Program-made: the position numbers and the translations under genes
Assembly (NCBI RefSeq): GCF_025698545.1
Contig: NC_068569.1
Span: forward strand, 19,592,001-19,656,000
Reading direction: 5' to 3'
From: Gossypium raimondii
Taxonomy: Eukaryota > Streptophyta > Magnoliopsida > Malvales > Malvaceae
DNA: 64,000 nt
Notes under the pieces: model-generated
The model's input: only the letters and a program-made list of their open reading frames with translations
Databases searched by the model: none
What the model was told of the DNA's origin: nothing
In this document: positions 12,766 to 26,412 of the stretch, one piece after another
How positions within the stretch are numbered: position 1 is the first letter of the stretch
Layout of the letters: each line of letters opens with the position of its first letter

Positions 12766-15700
12766 TAGGGAAAGGAAAGTGAAATGAGTGGCAATAGAAT
12801 CTTATTCATGGTTGACATCCAAGATATATAAAATTATACGTAGAGCATGATTAAACTAGCCAAGCTTTGGATTCTACAATGTTGGCATAACGCGTCCTCG
12901 AATATCCAACTTATCAAACAGAATATTAGCTATGAAATAAAATAAATCAATAAGATGTGTTCCTGCTACATTTTTAAGCTATTATATTTTTATAAAGTTT
13001 GAAATACCCATATTTGTACAATATTTGCATGTTAGTTAATTTGAAATACTCTTCATTTTTACCCAGCTTTTATCCTTTATTTTAACTTACATATCATGCT
13101 TCCAAATTTAACTTATGTCTTCTTTAATCTTAAGACAAATCTTATAATTCAAACTATATATATATATATATATACATATACCAATCTCTGAGACCAAATA
13201 TCATGATTAATTGAAGGGGAAGTTGAATTTTTTTTTTTAAAAAAAGAAAAAAGAAAGAAAAATGGAAGGAAAAGGACAAGCAATTGCAACACGGCCATAG
13301 CTGGGGTGTCAGTTGTGCATGCAACATGAAGAAGACCTCAGCAATACTTAAACGCTAATATCAACAAATACAAAAAAGAATAAAAAGGGTCCATTTAGGC
13401 ACTTAGAAACATAAAAATCGATCAGATATAATTAGGCAGAGATTTTAGATCACAATAAATAAGAAATAAATAAATAAAAATAAGATTCGAGTGGTTAAGA
13501 CAAGCTCTTGGGTGGTCCACCATCCATGTGATGATTTTCTTAAGTGAATAAAATCCCTTCCCATTTGAACATTTTTCTTTTTATCTTGTATTAATGTGTA
13601 GTTGCTGTTGTTTTAGACAAGGAATGCGAGAGGTCAGGAAATATTTCATGTTTCTGACAAGACAATGCAAATGAAAGCGATATAGGGTCGACTCACATAG
13701 CCTTTGAAACACACCAAAAAATATTATGAATACTGGGATCATACCAAGCGTACATGATGGTGGTTTAGGGTAAAATGGAAAGCTGTTGTATAAGGTGGTC
13801 GGAGAGTAGAGGTTACCAGTTTAAGAGAGTGAGAGATAGATATAGATACAGATCTCTTTACTGAGGGCTTATGTATCCTTAGTTGTGATATCAAAATGTC
13901 ACGTGTTATTTCTCTATTGATGATCTCAAAGCAAGTTGATAGGGTGGTAATTGAACTCGCTGTTAACTACTCCAAATGAATCGTGATGGTTGATGTCAAG
14001 AGATAATGGTTAATGTGCAAGACCCACATAGCAAAGGGTTATTCTTGGAAATATTTTTGAAAAAATACGCGTACGAAAATTATTAGTTGATTGAGGTTAG
14101 AAACAAAAGAGCATGCGGGACTCCCTCATCCCCGCAGGTTTGAAACCTCACTTGATAATGGCGTTGACACATCCGACATGCAAGTTGGAATGAAACGAAG
14201 TATGATCCAACTATTGGAAAAGATTGTGTCTAATCTAGAACCCAGAGCCAATTACATATATAGATATCGTGTCTTAAATTTTAATTAGATAGTTATAAAC
14301 ATTAAATTTGGAAGAGATTAAAGTTTTCAATCATTAAAACGTTGAAAAATGATGCAATAAAATTTCTTCTCGTCCAAAATCCAATAATAATAATAATTTT
14401 ATATAATGATGGGTTTGATGTTACCAATTTTCATGCGAACCAAACTTATTGGCTGCTTTGTTATTATTATTGAGTTTTAAATGTTAAAAATAGTCAAACA
14501 TCCCATGATAAAGAATGCATAAGAATTATAGTAAGTTGATTACAGCAACAAATTGTTGAAAGCCAAAGCAACATAATTAAAAAAACACTATTATAAACGA
14601 ATAACCCTAAATAATTATGTTGATAATAAAACAATAAAGATTAGATACCTATAAAACAAGTCTATATTCGTTAAATCTGATAACGCTTTGTAATTTTTCA
14701 TCATCTTTTACTATTTTTATTTTATAAAATTATTTAATATTCCTATCTATTATTAATTTAGATACGTAACTATACACTTTTTAAGCATTATTATTATGAA
14801 AATATTACACTTCAGAATTAATCCCTTTTTTTGTGTGTGTGAAGGAAAAACTTTTTAAGCGCTAGTTAGCATAAAAGTGTAATTTTAGTTACATGGTGAA
14901 TGTCTTGTAATCGGAAAAATAAATGAAATTAAGGAAAGGTTTGTTTGAGTAAATATTTTCTGTTTTTGGAGCTACTCTTCTTAAAACGACTTACTTTAGA
15001 TCATGAAATGTTTGACCATCTTTCACTAAGAAAAGAGAAAAGAAACAGGAGATATTTCATATTTGGCACACATAAAAGGAGTCAAATTTTAGATAATAAT
15101 TTTTAATAATATTCATACTAACCGAATTAAGACTTAATCGGTAAAACGATAGTTTTATATAAAGAGTTTGAAAGAATTTGTTTTAAAGAAAAAGTGCTTA
15201 AATGATATTTCTATAAATGATTTGAATCTATAATTTTCATTGATTTCAAGTACAATTTAGAAAGAAAAAGATGGAATATGATTAATTACTGAAATCATAG
15301 AATTTTGTAGCAAAACACATATAAGATCAAGACTTTAAATGGTAGAGTAGTTTGAGTGGAAAGAGAAAAGAGCAAAAATGATCCCAAATGTAATTTACTT
15401 TACAAATAAGTTAGAACTCAAAATTGGAAAAAGGAAAGGGAAGTTGGAATTCCAGATTTAGAAATTACACGTGAGAGGTAGAAGTAGATGTCTGTTGAAT
15501 TTAAAAATCCGCATTATTCCTTGCCTAACCGCCCAAACTGCTGGATCAAATTAATTATAAAACCAAATAATATGTTTAAAGGTGACAGCTAATTTGATAA
15601 TTATTTTCTTGAGTTTTCAGAAGTATATGAATATGCTATAGATAAGGCAACAAAAAGGTGAGTTGAGGAAGAAGGGTTTGTTTTGTATCCAGAAAGGTCA

Positions 15701-16715
15701 CCAATTATAAGGTTCTATTATTTTTAAAAACAGAAAATCTCTGATATGCCGGCATTTGTTTTATTTTTAATTTATTTCTGGAGAAGAGAAAAGAAGTGGG
15801 CCCTTGGCTTGGCTCATGAAGTTTGATTGGACGGTTAGAGATCATGTTTCCACTCCATCATCATTTCCTATTTTTCATTTATTTCTATACTATTTATAAA
15901 TTAATTAACAACCAAATTGATAAGAAAATATTATGCGATATTAGCAATTTTTTTTTATTTTTAAAATGAGAATATTTTATTAGCAGTTATAGATGCCACA
16001 AATTAATGGAAAGTTCGCTATAATTCGATGTAATGAAGTTAATGCTTTAAAAAAAAACCAAAAATAAAATAACTGCAGAGGAAAATAAAGCAGATCTTTT
16101 CTTCTGCAAGAAATCGGCACACAAATCCTTATTGCGTCACCCTGTATCTTTTACTACCTTATGGTAACAGAAACGCCCAGATTGATCTGGATTTGGATGG
16201 TAGAATCTCAAATTATCACTTAACCAACAAACGAGGCTTTTCTTTTTTTGAGGGTAGGCCCAGGCCGACCAAATTTGCTCCTGGATATGGTAGATGGTTT
16301 AGGGTTTTATAACGTACGGTGCTTCAATGTTTACTATAAATACTCAATGTATCTGTGTGTTCACTTCACTTTAAAAACTTGGATTAGTTTGCGAAAATTT
16401 CCTTGTATTCTGAATCAATACAATCTGTTTAAACCCTATTTTTCTTTTCTGTTGTTGACTCACCCCAATAACTGGATTATGGTTTCAATGTTTTCTTTGT
16501 AACAACAGAAAATAATATTCTTAAAACTATTATCTTTATATAAGACCACGCAATCTCCTACTTACAGTGTAATTGTAGTTGTGATGGGGCAGCTTTGGCC
16601 CAGTGGAAGTGTGCCTGTGCCCGCCCTGTCTCGTGAAAATATCGAGAAAAAGAATAAAAGAATCAACAAGTTAATGATGAGACAACTTGCAGTCAGTCAG
16701 TCAGTCGAGAGGAGC
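12766..16715. other. Intergenic DNA 3' of the ORP gene, no gene seen
   Basis: AT-rich, with a (TA)n run at ~13158-13175. Another 'accgaattaagacttaatcgg' fragment of the SINE-like family lies near 15120. The right-hand part probably contains the ORP 3'UTR. No exon structure recognised; the ORFs at 14091 and 16248 are unsupported. Confidence 0.45.
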
Positions 16716-19700
16716 CTAATCAGAAAGGATTTGGCCAAAAATATCTGGACATGAATCCCACTTTCCCTGCTGCCTAGCCTCCCAATATCCACCCACATAA
16801 CGGTATGTATCGTTGTTTTTCTCCCTTGCGAACCACCTTGGCTTCCAACCTCTCTCTTGCATCTTCCGAGCCTGATTCCCCCATCCAATCATATGTACAA
16901 ATGAGACCACATGCAACCATTAACCTATTTGCTAATTCCTTTCATGCAAATCCAGAAAACTGAACAGGATTTCGTTAAACATTTCAGTAAGGGTTTTTTT
17001 TTTCCCTAGTGACCAAACTATAATATACCTGCAATATGACTCAACTCATAACAAGTATCGCAGTGAGGGTTGTAAACAAACCAAAAAAAAAAAAAACAGT
17101 AGTTGTAATAGCGTTTTTGGTATTAGCTATCGAGCACTGTTTCATTCACTTACAAATCCAGAAACTGCTGTTCTCTGAATTCCAACATTGGAAAGGATAT
17201 TTAGAGCAAAGACGCCTACAAGTCCATTTCTAAGATTAACAAAAAAGAAACACTCATGACGTGGTTAGGTTGATCTCTAGATTGCTCATCCTACTCAGTC
17301 ATGATCACAACATGGTAGTTTTCTTAGTTTACCCACAACAAATGATTACTAAACCGTTTTCATGTAGGGTCTAGGATAAAATCACTGCCTATGCATCTGC
17401 AAAACTAAGATTGGACAAAGAAACAAAGATGATGGGCAATCCCCATTGGCGTCCAAGTCAGCAGTTGGGTTGGGCCAGTTGCTAGGTGCATTATGAAAAC
17501 TTTAAAGAAAATGTCTGGCTTCTTAATGTGTATGGTACATGTTTGGCTCAGCTCATATTCTCTCCAAACGGTTGCCTTGAGTCCAACCGTTCAGAACAAA
17601 TTGAGTAAATCCAAAACATTAAACATTCATATCAGGTCTTGCTACTGCTATACCTCCATATGCATTTATTTAAGATTTTTACATTTACTACCTCATTGGC
17701 ATTTTCTAGTCAGTTCTAGAAAGCTTTGGTGTCTTTATGTCATTAAGCTTTTACTCTGTATTGGGAGTCTAAAACTTGGAATGAGCAAAAAAGCAACTTT
17801 AGTTCGTCTTTTCGCTTCATAGTTCCCTAAAAACTCAAAGAAAGAATTTCACGGTGATCTAAATCCATGCCCTGCCAATTTGTGCTGCGGATGGTTAGAA
17901 TTTACAATGTTAAAGTTGTGTATCCCAAATTCTAAGAGATTACTTGCAAGTCAAGTTAAACAAAATATATATTTTTTTAGAAGATTTAGTATTTATTAGT
18001 ATAAAATATTTAGCATTTATTAGCATAGTTTATTTGATTTACTAATTTAGCCTACAAATAGTTTCTTTTACAACCTTAGAAAATACACTCATTAGAGATT
18101 AGAACTCATAACACATTTAGAGAACTCTGTATTTATATTTTGAGGGTTCTTTGTTTTCGGATTTTCAGAGTTTAGTTTTTATCTCCATCTTTTGTATTTT
18201 CAGAGTTTAGTTTTTTATCTCCATATTTTGTACTCTTCATTCTTTTACCATTATAGTAAAATTACCTTTGCTTGTGATTTTTTCTCCTCTTTGGAGGGGT
18301 TTTTCCACGTTAAATTTGTACGTTTAATTTCTCAATTTATTCCGCTATTTTTTTTACTTGTTGCTTAATCGGGTCCTAACAGAAAGTACCGATAAAATGA
18401 AATGGTAAGCTTACCTGACGTTGCCGCTGTTCCAACCGTAGCTTCTCTGAATTTGCCATTTCATACTCCCCATTTTCCAGAAACCTCTGATCAGGTCTCA
18501 GCCTTGAATCAGTAGGGGGTAGCTTTTCCTGCATACAGGAAGGAGATTAAAAAAGTATCCAATTACTGCGATGTAGTTAATAAGCTATGTAGACATAGTG
18601 CAATGGTTTCAAATTGTTCCATTTTTTTCTTATAGTTTCAAATGGAAACATTAGTTCCGATATTACACAAAAGAATTTATTACCAAAAATTAAATTATCA
18701 GAGTTTATGTCTTAGTAGCACCCAAGCGAGATATAGTACCAAGTACTAGTTGTAATAGTGCAATTATTGTAGGGATGACTCAAAAATGAAATGGCAACCA
18801 AATTATATAGATGTAAAGGTCACCAAATATCTTCCTGTGTGAAATGAACTGACATAAACCACAATGGAATTTTCACACCACCCCCTTAAGGCATTAGATT
18901 GGTACCAAATTTATAAATCCAATCAAAACTATACCTTTAGATCAGGAGTGAGTTCATTCAATGTGATGGCAAAACGTGTTAAGTTATATCTGGTGGGAAA
19001 TTTAGGAGGCTTGCTCTTCTTCCAAAGTAGATCGGCTTCCGATAAAGACTCTTGCCCTTTTCCCTTGATAGAACATTCTCCATTCACATATTGCATGCTC
19101 TCATTCCATTTTCCAAATAACGTAGCTGCTGTCTTTCCATTCTTATCTTGAACTACACCATGTACCTGAATGTAAATATTTTTTTTTATAAAAATGAGGA
19201 TAATAAAAGATATTATAATTCTAAAAAATGTAGTTGATATAATTCAACAAGAAGTTACATTGAGGAAAATGAAAGATCACCTGGTGAGGATTTCTGTCTA
19301 CAATAGATTGCTCCTTGAATTTCAACTTACATGAATATTCACGATTCCCTTTTATTTGCATGGTACCATAGTGATCGCAGTACAACTTTCCCAGTATGAG
19401 ATTGTATATTGATGTGGTAACCTGCAAAAGAAAGTACAATGTCGATTGGAGACAACGAATATGTCTCGGTACATACACCACAAACCTAATTATTTGTTTG
19501 TTAACTTTTGAGGTTATACCTTACTCCATTGGAACACTTCTCCATCTTCAAACTCCAAGGTCAAAACACCAACAGGTTCAAGCATAATTGAGCGACCCCA
19601 AAATTTGCTCTTTAAATTACTATCACCCCAAAATTTCCACCCTGTACCCTCACAATGACATGCTACAATCGTAGGATGATGACTGACCTGACACCAAATA

Positions 19701-22700
19701 TGGAATAATTGTCAGCAAATTCATAAATTGCGTTAAGATATAAACAAACAAATATGAAAAAAAAAAAGATTACTATGGAAGTATATATATACACACAGAT
19801 GTAAAAAATATTACCATGGAAGTATATACACAAAATAAGCACTTTGTAGCTCATTTTCCAGTACCCTAGACAGAGCAGGAGGTATTAATGCCTCAACAAA
19901 AGGAGAGCCACTAACATTGCCACTCCTTAAGATCTAAATGCATAATATGATGTTTAACATCCTCTATTGAGGTTCAGTGGCTTCAGCACGCACTCCTTCC
20001 CTTCCCCCAGTAATCCAACAATGGCAAGGTTGATTTCACCAGTCTATCAAAGCCACTAGCTTCAGTTATAGTTAGGCACTCAGTCAATATCATTTTAGGT
20101 GATGACTAATGATTGATTAACTTGCTACCTTGTTACTTAATGCCCTATTTATTTGCTTTGTTAAGGTTGAACCTATAACAAGTTTTTCTATGAGCATTTA
20201 GACCAAAGTAAAAAAAAAAAAAGCAGCAGCAGCAGATGAAGAAACAAAAAGTGGTAAGGAAAAAAGAAGGAAATTCTCACTCTGCCTTTCTACACACCAA
20301 AGCATCAATAACGTACTAAATTTGTAAAGCTCTTGCAGTACAGCATTTTGACTTCAGGGATACAACAAAAATTGAGTTAATTTCAGATCGTTGAAATAAG
20401 CATGTGAACTGATGTAGCAGAGAACATGCAAAGTTAATTTCAGCAATATTCCTTGACTGAGATTTACACATTAAAAAAGGGAAGTCCATTACTTGAATCT
20501 TGGTTGACGTGGTGAAACAGGCAGTAAAGTTTGCAAGACAATTTCCCGTAGATGGAGTAAAATGAAAAAGTAGACAAGGATAGACCAAGACAAACCTTCT
20601 CTGAGAAGAAGTGTAAGCCTTTATCTGGAAAGTCAGCCTCATATGTTTCCCCTAATAATGGATTAAAAGGTTTGCAGATTCTTCCTTCTGTTGAAGAATA
20701 TCCAGACACAGCAAATGCAGCCACATTAAGAATCCTCATGAGGCTATTCCCCTGCAAGTTTTTAGTGGGAAAGATTATGTGTGAGAGGAATCTTGCCAAA
20801 GATTCAGATTCTCAGAGTTCCTGAAGAGAGGGAACTGGTATAAGCATATAAAGGAAAGATATGTGTAACAGAGAAAAGAGGCTGGGAAATCAGATAAAGA
20901 AAGATATGTGTAACTAAATTAAGGAAGTGATATGGCGATAGAGGAATATTAGAGCAGGATAACTTTGTATTGCAATGAATGTTCTATTTCCTGAGTACAG
21001 ACCTCTAAGACTCACCCTTTTCCCCCATTCATTAGCACGGTCAAGTAGATATGAATATTCCAAATCCTCAAAACACTTTTGAAGAGAAGAGAGAGGCTCA
21101 TTGAAGTAAACAGGAAGACAAACTTTTGTAAGGTCTTTCCCAATATTATCCTTAATCATTGACCAAAGACTTATACCCTTCTCCTTTTCAACAGGGTCAG
21201 GCAATTTTTTTCGCCGTTTAATGTAAGGAAAGCTATTTCCAACTGATTTTATTTGAGGATCAGTGTCATCTTCAGAACCAAGAGTATTAAGACCATCATC
21301 TGAAGAGAAAGATGATGCCCGGACATCAGATCCATTGTCTTTGAAAGAACTCGATGATAAAAATTCACGAGTATCAAAGAAATTATGATCATCATCATCA
21401 GTTTCTTCTTCTGCAGCATCAACTCTTTCAGGGTCATCATCTGAGTCGGTTGTATTTCCTTCTGAGTAAGAATTTGGACAAAGGGGAAAAAAACCATAAT
21501 TAACAATGCTATGAACAGAAAGTAGTGACAATGACTTGAATGAAAATTAAACCAAAGAAGACAGAAAGCAATTTGTATAACCTAGCAATCAACACTATAA
21601 ACACCTGATAATATTATTAAATGGAACACATAATTAACAATAAAAAAGATGGCTGATAAACATACACAAAAATTGATTCAAGATGACTGATAAACCTCTG
21701 CTTAACAAGCGTTAAAGTTGTCGACAAATTAGTTTATAGAAGCGACAATTGAAATAAAATAGTTTTACTGCCTAATAATCTTACCACTTCTGTCATGCTT
21801 TACCATGGCGTAAGCCCCTTGATTCGACTTGTTTTGGCTCTCGTTGACCACTGTATTTTCCAGATCAACTTTTTCTGCCTGCAAAATAAGAGTACAAACT
21901 AGCAATTTCTTAGCAGAAGATTGCAAAAAAGAAGTAAAAACCTTTGTTTCATATACCTCTAACTGACGCAAGGTTTCGATGAGGAGATACTGTTTCTGTC
22001 TAAGCAACAGCATCTGCTTCTGCATTGTTAAGAATTCCGTCCTCATAATCTGCTCGCTATCTTGGATAGCCAATTCGCTTACCCCTTCCTGCATCAGCTG
22101 TTGCCTCAACTTCTCCGTGGAAACCGACGCATTGTTCACCTGAACCATGAGCTCGCTATTAGGTATCCTAGGGAACATATCCTTAACCGCCTGAAGCGCT
22201 TCAATCCACGCGACCTTATCGTCCCGCGTCTCGGCTCGTAAATGAAGCATTTTCGTTCCGGTGTAAATCGAGAACCTCTTGTCATCTGATTTGCTTTCCC
22301 TAATCGAGGAAACCTGAGAAAATTTCAAGATTCAAATAAAAAGAAAGAAAGAAATGAAATTCAAATTTGTTTTTCTTTTGCTTATTTTAATCATTTTTCT
22401 TCTTTTTGACCTTTAGGTGGACTTCACCGAAGGGTTTGCGACGGGTGAGGGATTGATGACAAATGGGTTTGCGACAACTGGTTATAATACGAAGAGACTC
22501 TTCGCCGATAACTTTGCATCCTTTTTCCGTTTCTTGGCTGACGACGATCTTATCAGGTCCATGGAGTTTATAATATGATAACACTCCGTCTTGCAAAACG
22601 AACCACCTCGGTTTCCAACCTTTCCCGTAATTCACCCATTTGAAAAGCACTCCGGATATCCCGTTCCCTACAATGTTGTTTAGCTTCACATCCACTAGAG

Positions 22701-22902
22701 CCGCCGTCACCTCTCGTCCCGACGACACCCCGTTCTTCTGTTTCATCCGATTATAATAATTCACGCTTCTGCTACGATGATAGAGAACCTGGTGGCTTGG
22801 ATTGCACGGGCACTGAATTTGGTCCAAGGGTAGGGTCGACTTGGATCGGGATATAGGAGCGGAAGAGGAAGGAGAAAGGTTTCTCACAGAAGGATTACTC
22901 AT
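16716..22902 (-). CDS. ORP1: Oxysterol-binding protein-related protein (plant ORP1 group)
   Basis: Lipid-transfer or sensor protein acting at membrane contacts. Ten exons fit: 22902-22411, 22313-21957, 21878-21785, 21461-21016, 20751-20596, 19687-19520, 19421-19281, 19165-18935, 18528-18415 and 16871-16716 (784 aa). The reading frame is open to 22968, but that codon is TTG; the first ATG is at 22902, and an in-frame stop lies further upstream. PH domain at residues ~82-215 ([20 protein letters not shown]). A coiled coil lies at ~230-285. An acidic linker carries an FFAT-like motif at 341-347. The ORD domain (~380-780) contains [37 protein letters not shown] and the fingerprint EKVSHHPT at 514-521. 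The C-terminal exon ends in the typical YVGGYWEAR...CPDIFGQ. The intron before the last exon is 1.54 kb and holds an LTR insertion. Closest by memory to Arabidopsis ORP1A-D. Confidence 0.95.
17917..18381 (+). mobile_element. Solo LTR of a Copia-like retrotransposon in an ORP intron
   Basis: The 465-bp block starts TGTGTATCCCAAATTCT and ends CCTAACA. The 3' part has the familiar Copia LTR layout: 'tctcctctttggagg', then 'ggtttttccacgtt', then 'tcaatttattcc'. It is flanked by an imperfect 6-bp repeat, taaagt on the left and gaaagt on the right, fitting a target-site duplication. No internal region or second LTR is present, so it is a solo LTR. It lies in the last ORP intron, antisense to the gene. 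Confidence 0.6.
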
Positions 22903-24108
22903 AAAGACGAACGCCGTAGGAAATGTTTTGATCGGAGAATGGCCAGGTACGGTGGTTCCAAACAGCAAAAAAGAATGCGTAATATTAATTGTTCTTTATT
23001 AAAAAATAGAATAATCGGAAGACACCGGGATAGGTAAAAGCTGACGTGGCGATGGAGAGCACGGTGGTTACAGTTACAGTTTTCATGGCTCTCCACTCTT
23101 CATTTTTTTTTTTTTTTGTTCTTTAAATTTCTTGGATTGTCATTTACGAGATAGAGAAAAAGGAGATCCAATAGTTGAATTTTGTTTATATATATACACA
23201 TAAATGTCAGTAGAATTTGGGCAGACGGTTACAAAAAAATAGTACTAAAAAAGGACGGCCGTTTGAGGAAAGGGGTGGCCGTTGGCGGGAACTTCGGGCG
23301 GGTAACCCGAGCGAGAGAGGGAAATTTTTAATCCCCTGAGCGGTTCGGTTCAACAAAGATGATATTTAATTAAGACATAATAATATCAGAAATTAGTTAA
23401 GAGATGCATGAATTTTTCCAATTGTATTTAATTTCGTCCAACTAAACACCACTTTGTATTAATATAATTAGTCGATTCTCATGCATTCTTTATTTAGTCT
23501 CACTTAGTGTTACTCTTAATGATATGTACAGAATTTATTTATATTTAAATTCATTATACTTTGTATTAAGTTTAATTTTAGTTCTAATCAATGTGTATTT
23601 ATATTTGTGTGACTAAGTTGATATAGTCATCGATTCGATTAAGAAATTTACAAAAAATATCCTTATATGTGTAAAATAATTTATATTATTATGATGGTAT
23701 TTTATCTTTTATATTTTTAATAAATTCAGAAAAAATATATATATTGAGATTTAAATCCATATTGTGAGCATTTATAAAACATTTCCTTTACTATTCTAAC
23801 CAAAAGCTTTATTTTAATATTTTCATAATACTTCAATATTATTTCACAAAATTTTTCATCCATATCGTTTTGATTCTGTCGTTGATTGAGTTAATGTCAC
23901 AAGTTGGCTTGATACCAACTCAAGAAAAATGATAATATCATGATAAATAACTGAAGTGCATTTAATATTGGAATAATATCTAGTATACTATCGGTTAAGT
24001 TTTTAAACTCCACAAGTAGGATAAGAGGGTTGATAAGTCTATAAGAGTATGGTAAAATATTTTTCAAAAAAATATGCCAATTTTTTAAAAAATATACCAA
24101 TTTTTTAG
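22903..24108. other. ORP upstream region and AT-rich intergenic DNA
   Basis: The first ~430 bp upstream of the ORP start are GC-richer ('gggcgggtaacccgagcg' near 23300) and likely contain the promoter and 5'UTR. The rest is AT-rich with no gene seen. Confidence 0.45.
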
Positions 24109-24926
24109 GGGTAAACTACACCCATGGTCACTTTTGTTTACCTTAGGTTACATTTCAGTCACTTATGTTTGAAATGTTACGTTTTAGTCACTTACGTTAT
24201 CGTGTTATAACATTTTAGTCACTGAGCCGTTGGTCGACGTTAATGGTGTAATAGTAAGCTGACGTGGCATGTTAAATCATCATTTCAAACAAAAACTTTA
24301 GGTTAAATTATACAATTGGTCCCCATAATTTTTCGTTTTGGGCAATTTAATTCTTTTATGTTCTTTTAACTTTCTTTCTTTTTTTTTCTTTTTTTTTTCA
24401 TTCTCTTCTGCTTCTCCCTCTGTTTTTCTATCTTCTTTATTTATTTTAACGTACTAAGAAGTCGAATTGGTAGTGAAGAAAGAAGCATGGTATGGGTTTA
24501 TGGGTTTTGGTTATAGGGTTTTGGTTATAGGTAAATGATGACAGTCGACTTGCTACTTCTTTTTTCATTGTCAATTCGACTTCCTAATATGTTAAAAGAA
24601 ATGGGAAAGGTATGAAAACAGTGGGAGAAACAAAAGAGAATGGAAAAAAGAGAGGAAAGTTTAAAAAACATAAAAGAAAAAAATTTAAATTACTTAAAAC
24701 GAAAAAATATAGGGATCAATTGTATAATTTAACCTAAAATTTTGTTTGAAATGATGATTTAACGTGCCACGTCAGCTTACCGTTACACCATTAACGACAA
24801 TTAATGGCTCAGTGACTAAAATGTTACAACATTTCAAACATAAGTGACTAAAACGCAACATTTCAAACATAAGTGACTAAAACGTAACCTAAGGTAAACA
24901 AAAGTGACCATGAATGTAGTTTACCC
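24109..24926. mobile_element. 818-bp foldback / Mutator-like MITE
   Basis: The ends are GGGTAAACTACA on the left and TGTAGTTTACCC on the right. Inside, successive blocks are mirrored: 'ggtcacttttgtttacc' with 'ggtaaacaaaagtgacc', 'agctgacgtggca' with 'tgccacgtcagct' (one base differs), 'aattatacaattg' with 'caattgtataattt', and 'gaagtcgaattg' with 'caattcgacttc'. Nearly the whole element is therefore one long imperfect palindrome with a short loop near 24490-24545. Flanking attttttag (left) and atttttttag (right) differ by one T and fit the 9-10-bp target duplication of Mutator-type elements. No coding capacity. Confidence 0.8.
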
Positions 24927-26412
24927 ATTTTTTTAGATTGCTTGTGAAATTAAAAAAAATATACTGTCAGTATATCCAATACTTACCCTTTAATATGATG
25001 TATTAACCTATTTAGATACTATTTTACTCACAATTTAAATCAATTTATTATTTTAGTTTTGTATGTTTCATTATTTTTAATTTAAAACCTTAAATTTAAT
25101 AGTATATTGTTTTTAGTTATTTGCTTTACTTATATTAATAAACATCTTTGGAAAAAATTAACCATTTGTTCCCAAAAGAAAGAAGTAATTAACCAAAAAG
25201 TATTTTCTTAATTTATATATATAATGAAAGAATAAATTATTTTATGGTGGAAGAAGTAGCATTAATTAATTAGAACTAGAATTATGATGGAAGACAAGGG
25301 CAGAGGTTCTAGTGTGGTAAAAATCTTAAAAGGGAAGCGTCAACTACAAAGTTGAAGTATCCGTTGGCAGTGCATTGAATCTGTGGCCTTCCCGACAAAA
25401 CCATCAAGCACAATTGGAAGAAAGCATGGATGTTAGAACTGGATTCAGTTCATTGTCCAAGAAATAGAATATTCGATTAGGGAAAGTATCATTAAACCAC
25501 AAAACCACAAAATCATTCACATTTGTCACCATCATCTATAATTATTGTCCACTTTCTTTTTTTGTTGTTGTAAAGCAACTGGTTTGGTTTGTGAGTGTGG
25601 AAGTTTTAGAACAGCAGGCAGGTAGGCAAGTATGACAAATCACTATACGATGTTGACTGTGCTGCACAGTAAACAACTTCTAAAACCGCACGACAATCCA
25701 AAATTTGTTGATATTTACTTTAAATGATTACTTCATTTTTTTTCCCATAATTTTTCGAACGAGTCAAATTAAATTGTATTCAAGATTAACTAATTTATCA
25801 CCTTTTTTTTTTCATTTACAAAAACTGGAAACCCAGTCTTATCAACCTGACAAAAGCTGCAGAGAGATGTAATTGTTATGATCGCTATTTGTCTCTCATG
25901 TTAAAAATATTTTATTATAATTTCGTATGGGTTTTTATACCAGTTCGTATAGGTTCGAACAAGATTTGTTTTTTGACAAACAAGAATTCATAAATTTCAC
26001 CAAAAAGAAATAGTACCAATAAAATTAAATAAAAACAAAACGCCCACTAATATCGAGTCAGAATGACTAAAAAGTTTTCTTGTAGGACCTAAGAAACAAC
26101 GCCCAGGCTGAGAAGGAGAAAAAGGGTAGTGAGGGATGGCAATGTTGGACATGAAAGGGAAAAATAACAACATAACACAAAACACCATAAATATAAATAT
26201 AAATATATGAAACTGTCAAAATCTATATAACAAAAAATTATATAAAGATAACCTACTGCAAACCCGTTTATGATAAAAATAAAATAAAATAAAAACAACA
26301 TACAAACGTGAAACTAATACATGACACAAGTAAATAAATAGAGAGCATATGAGTAGCATACATGTTATGACAGTTTGCCTCCCGTCAAAGATGCCATGGA
26401 AATGGATGATCT
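24927..26412. other. Intergenic, no gene seen
   Basis: AT-rich sequence between the foldback element and the end of the biotin ligase gene. The right-hand side may hold its 3'UTR. No recognisable coding region. Confidence 0.45.

Noticed and set aside
17493-17822. 109-codon plus-strand ORF
   Set aside because: Inside the last ORP intron, unlike any family, with biased composition typical of chance AT-rich ORFs.
22903-22968. N-terminal extension of the ORP frame up to 22968
   Set aside because: The codon at 22968 is TTG, not ATG, and a stop lies upstream at about 22998. The first ATG in the frame is at 22902.
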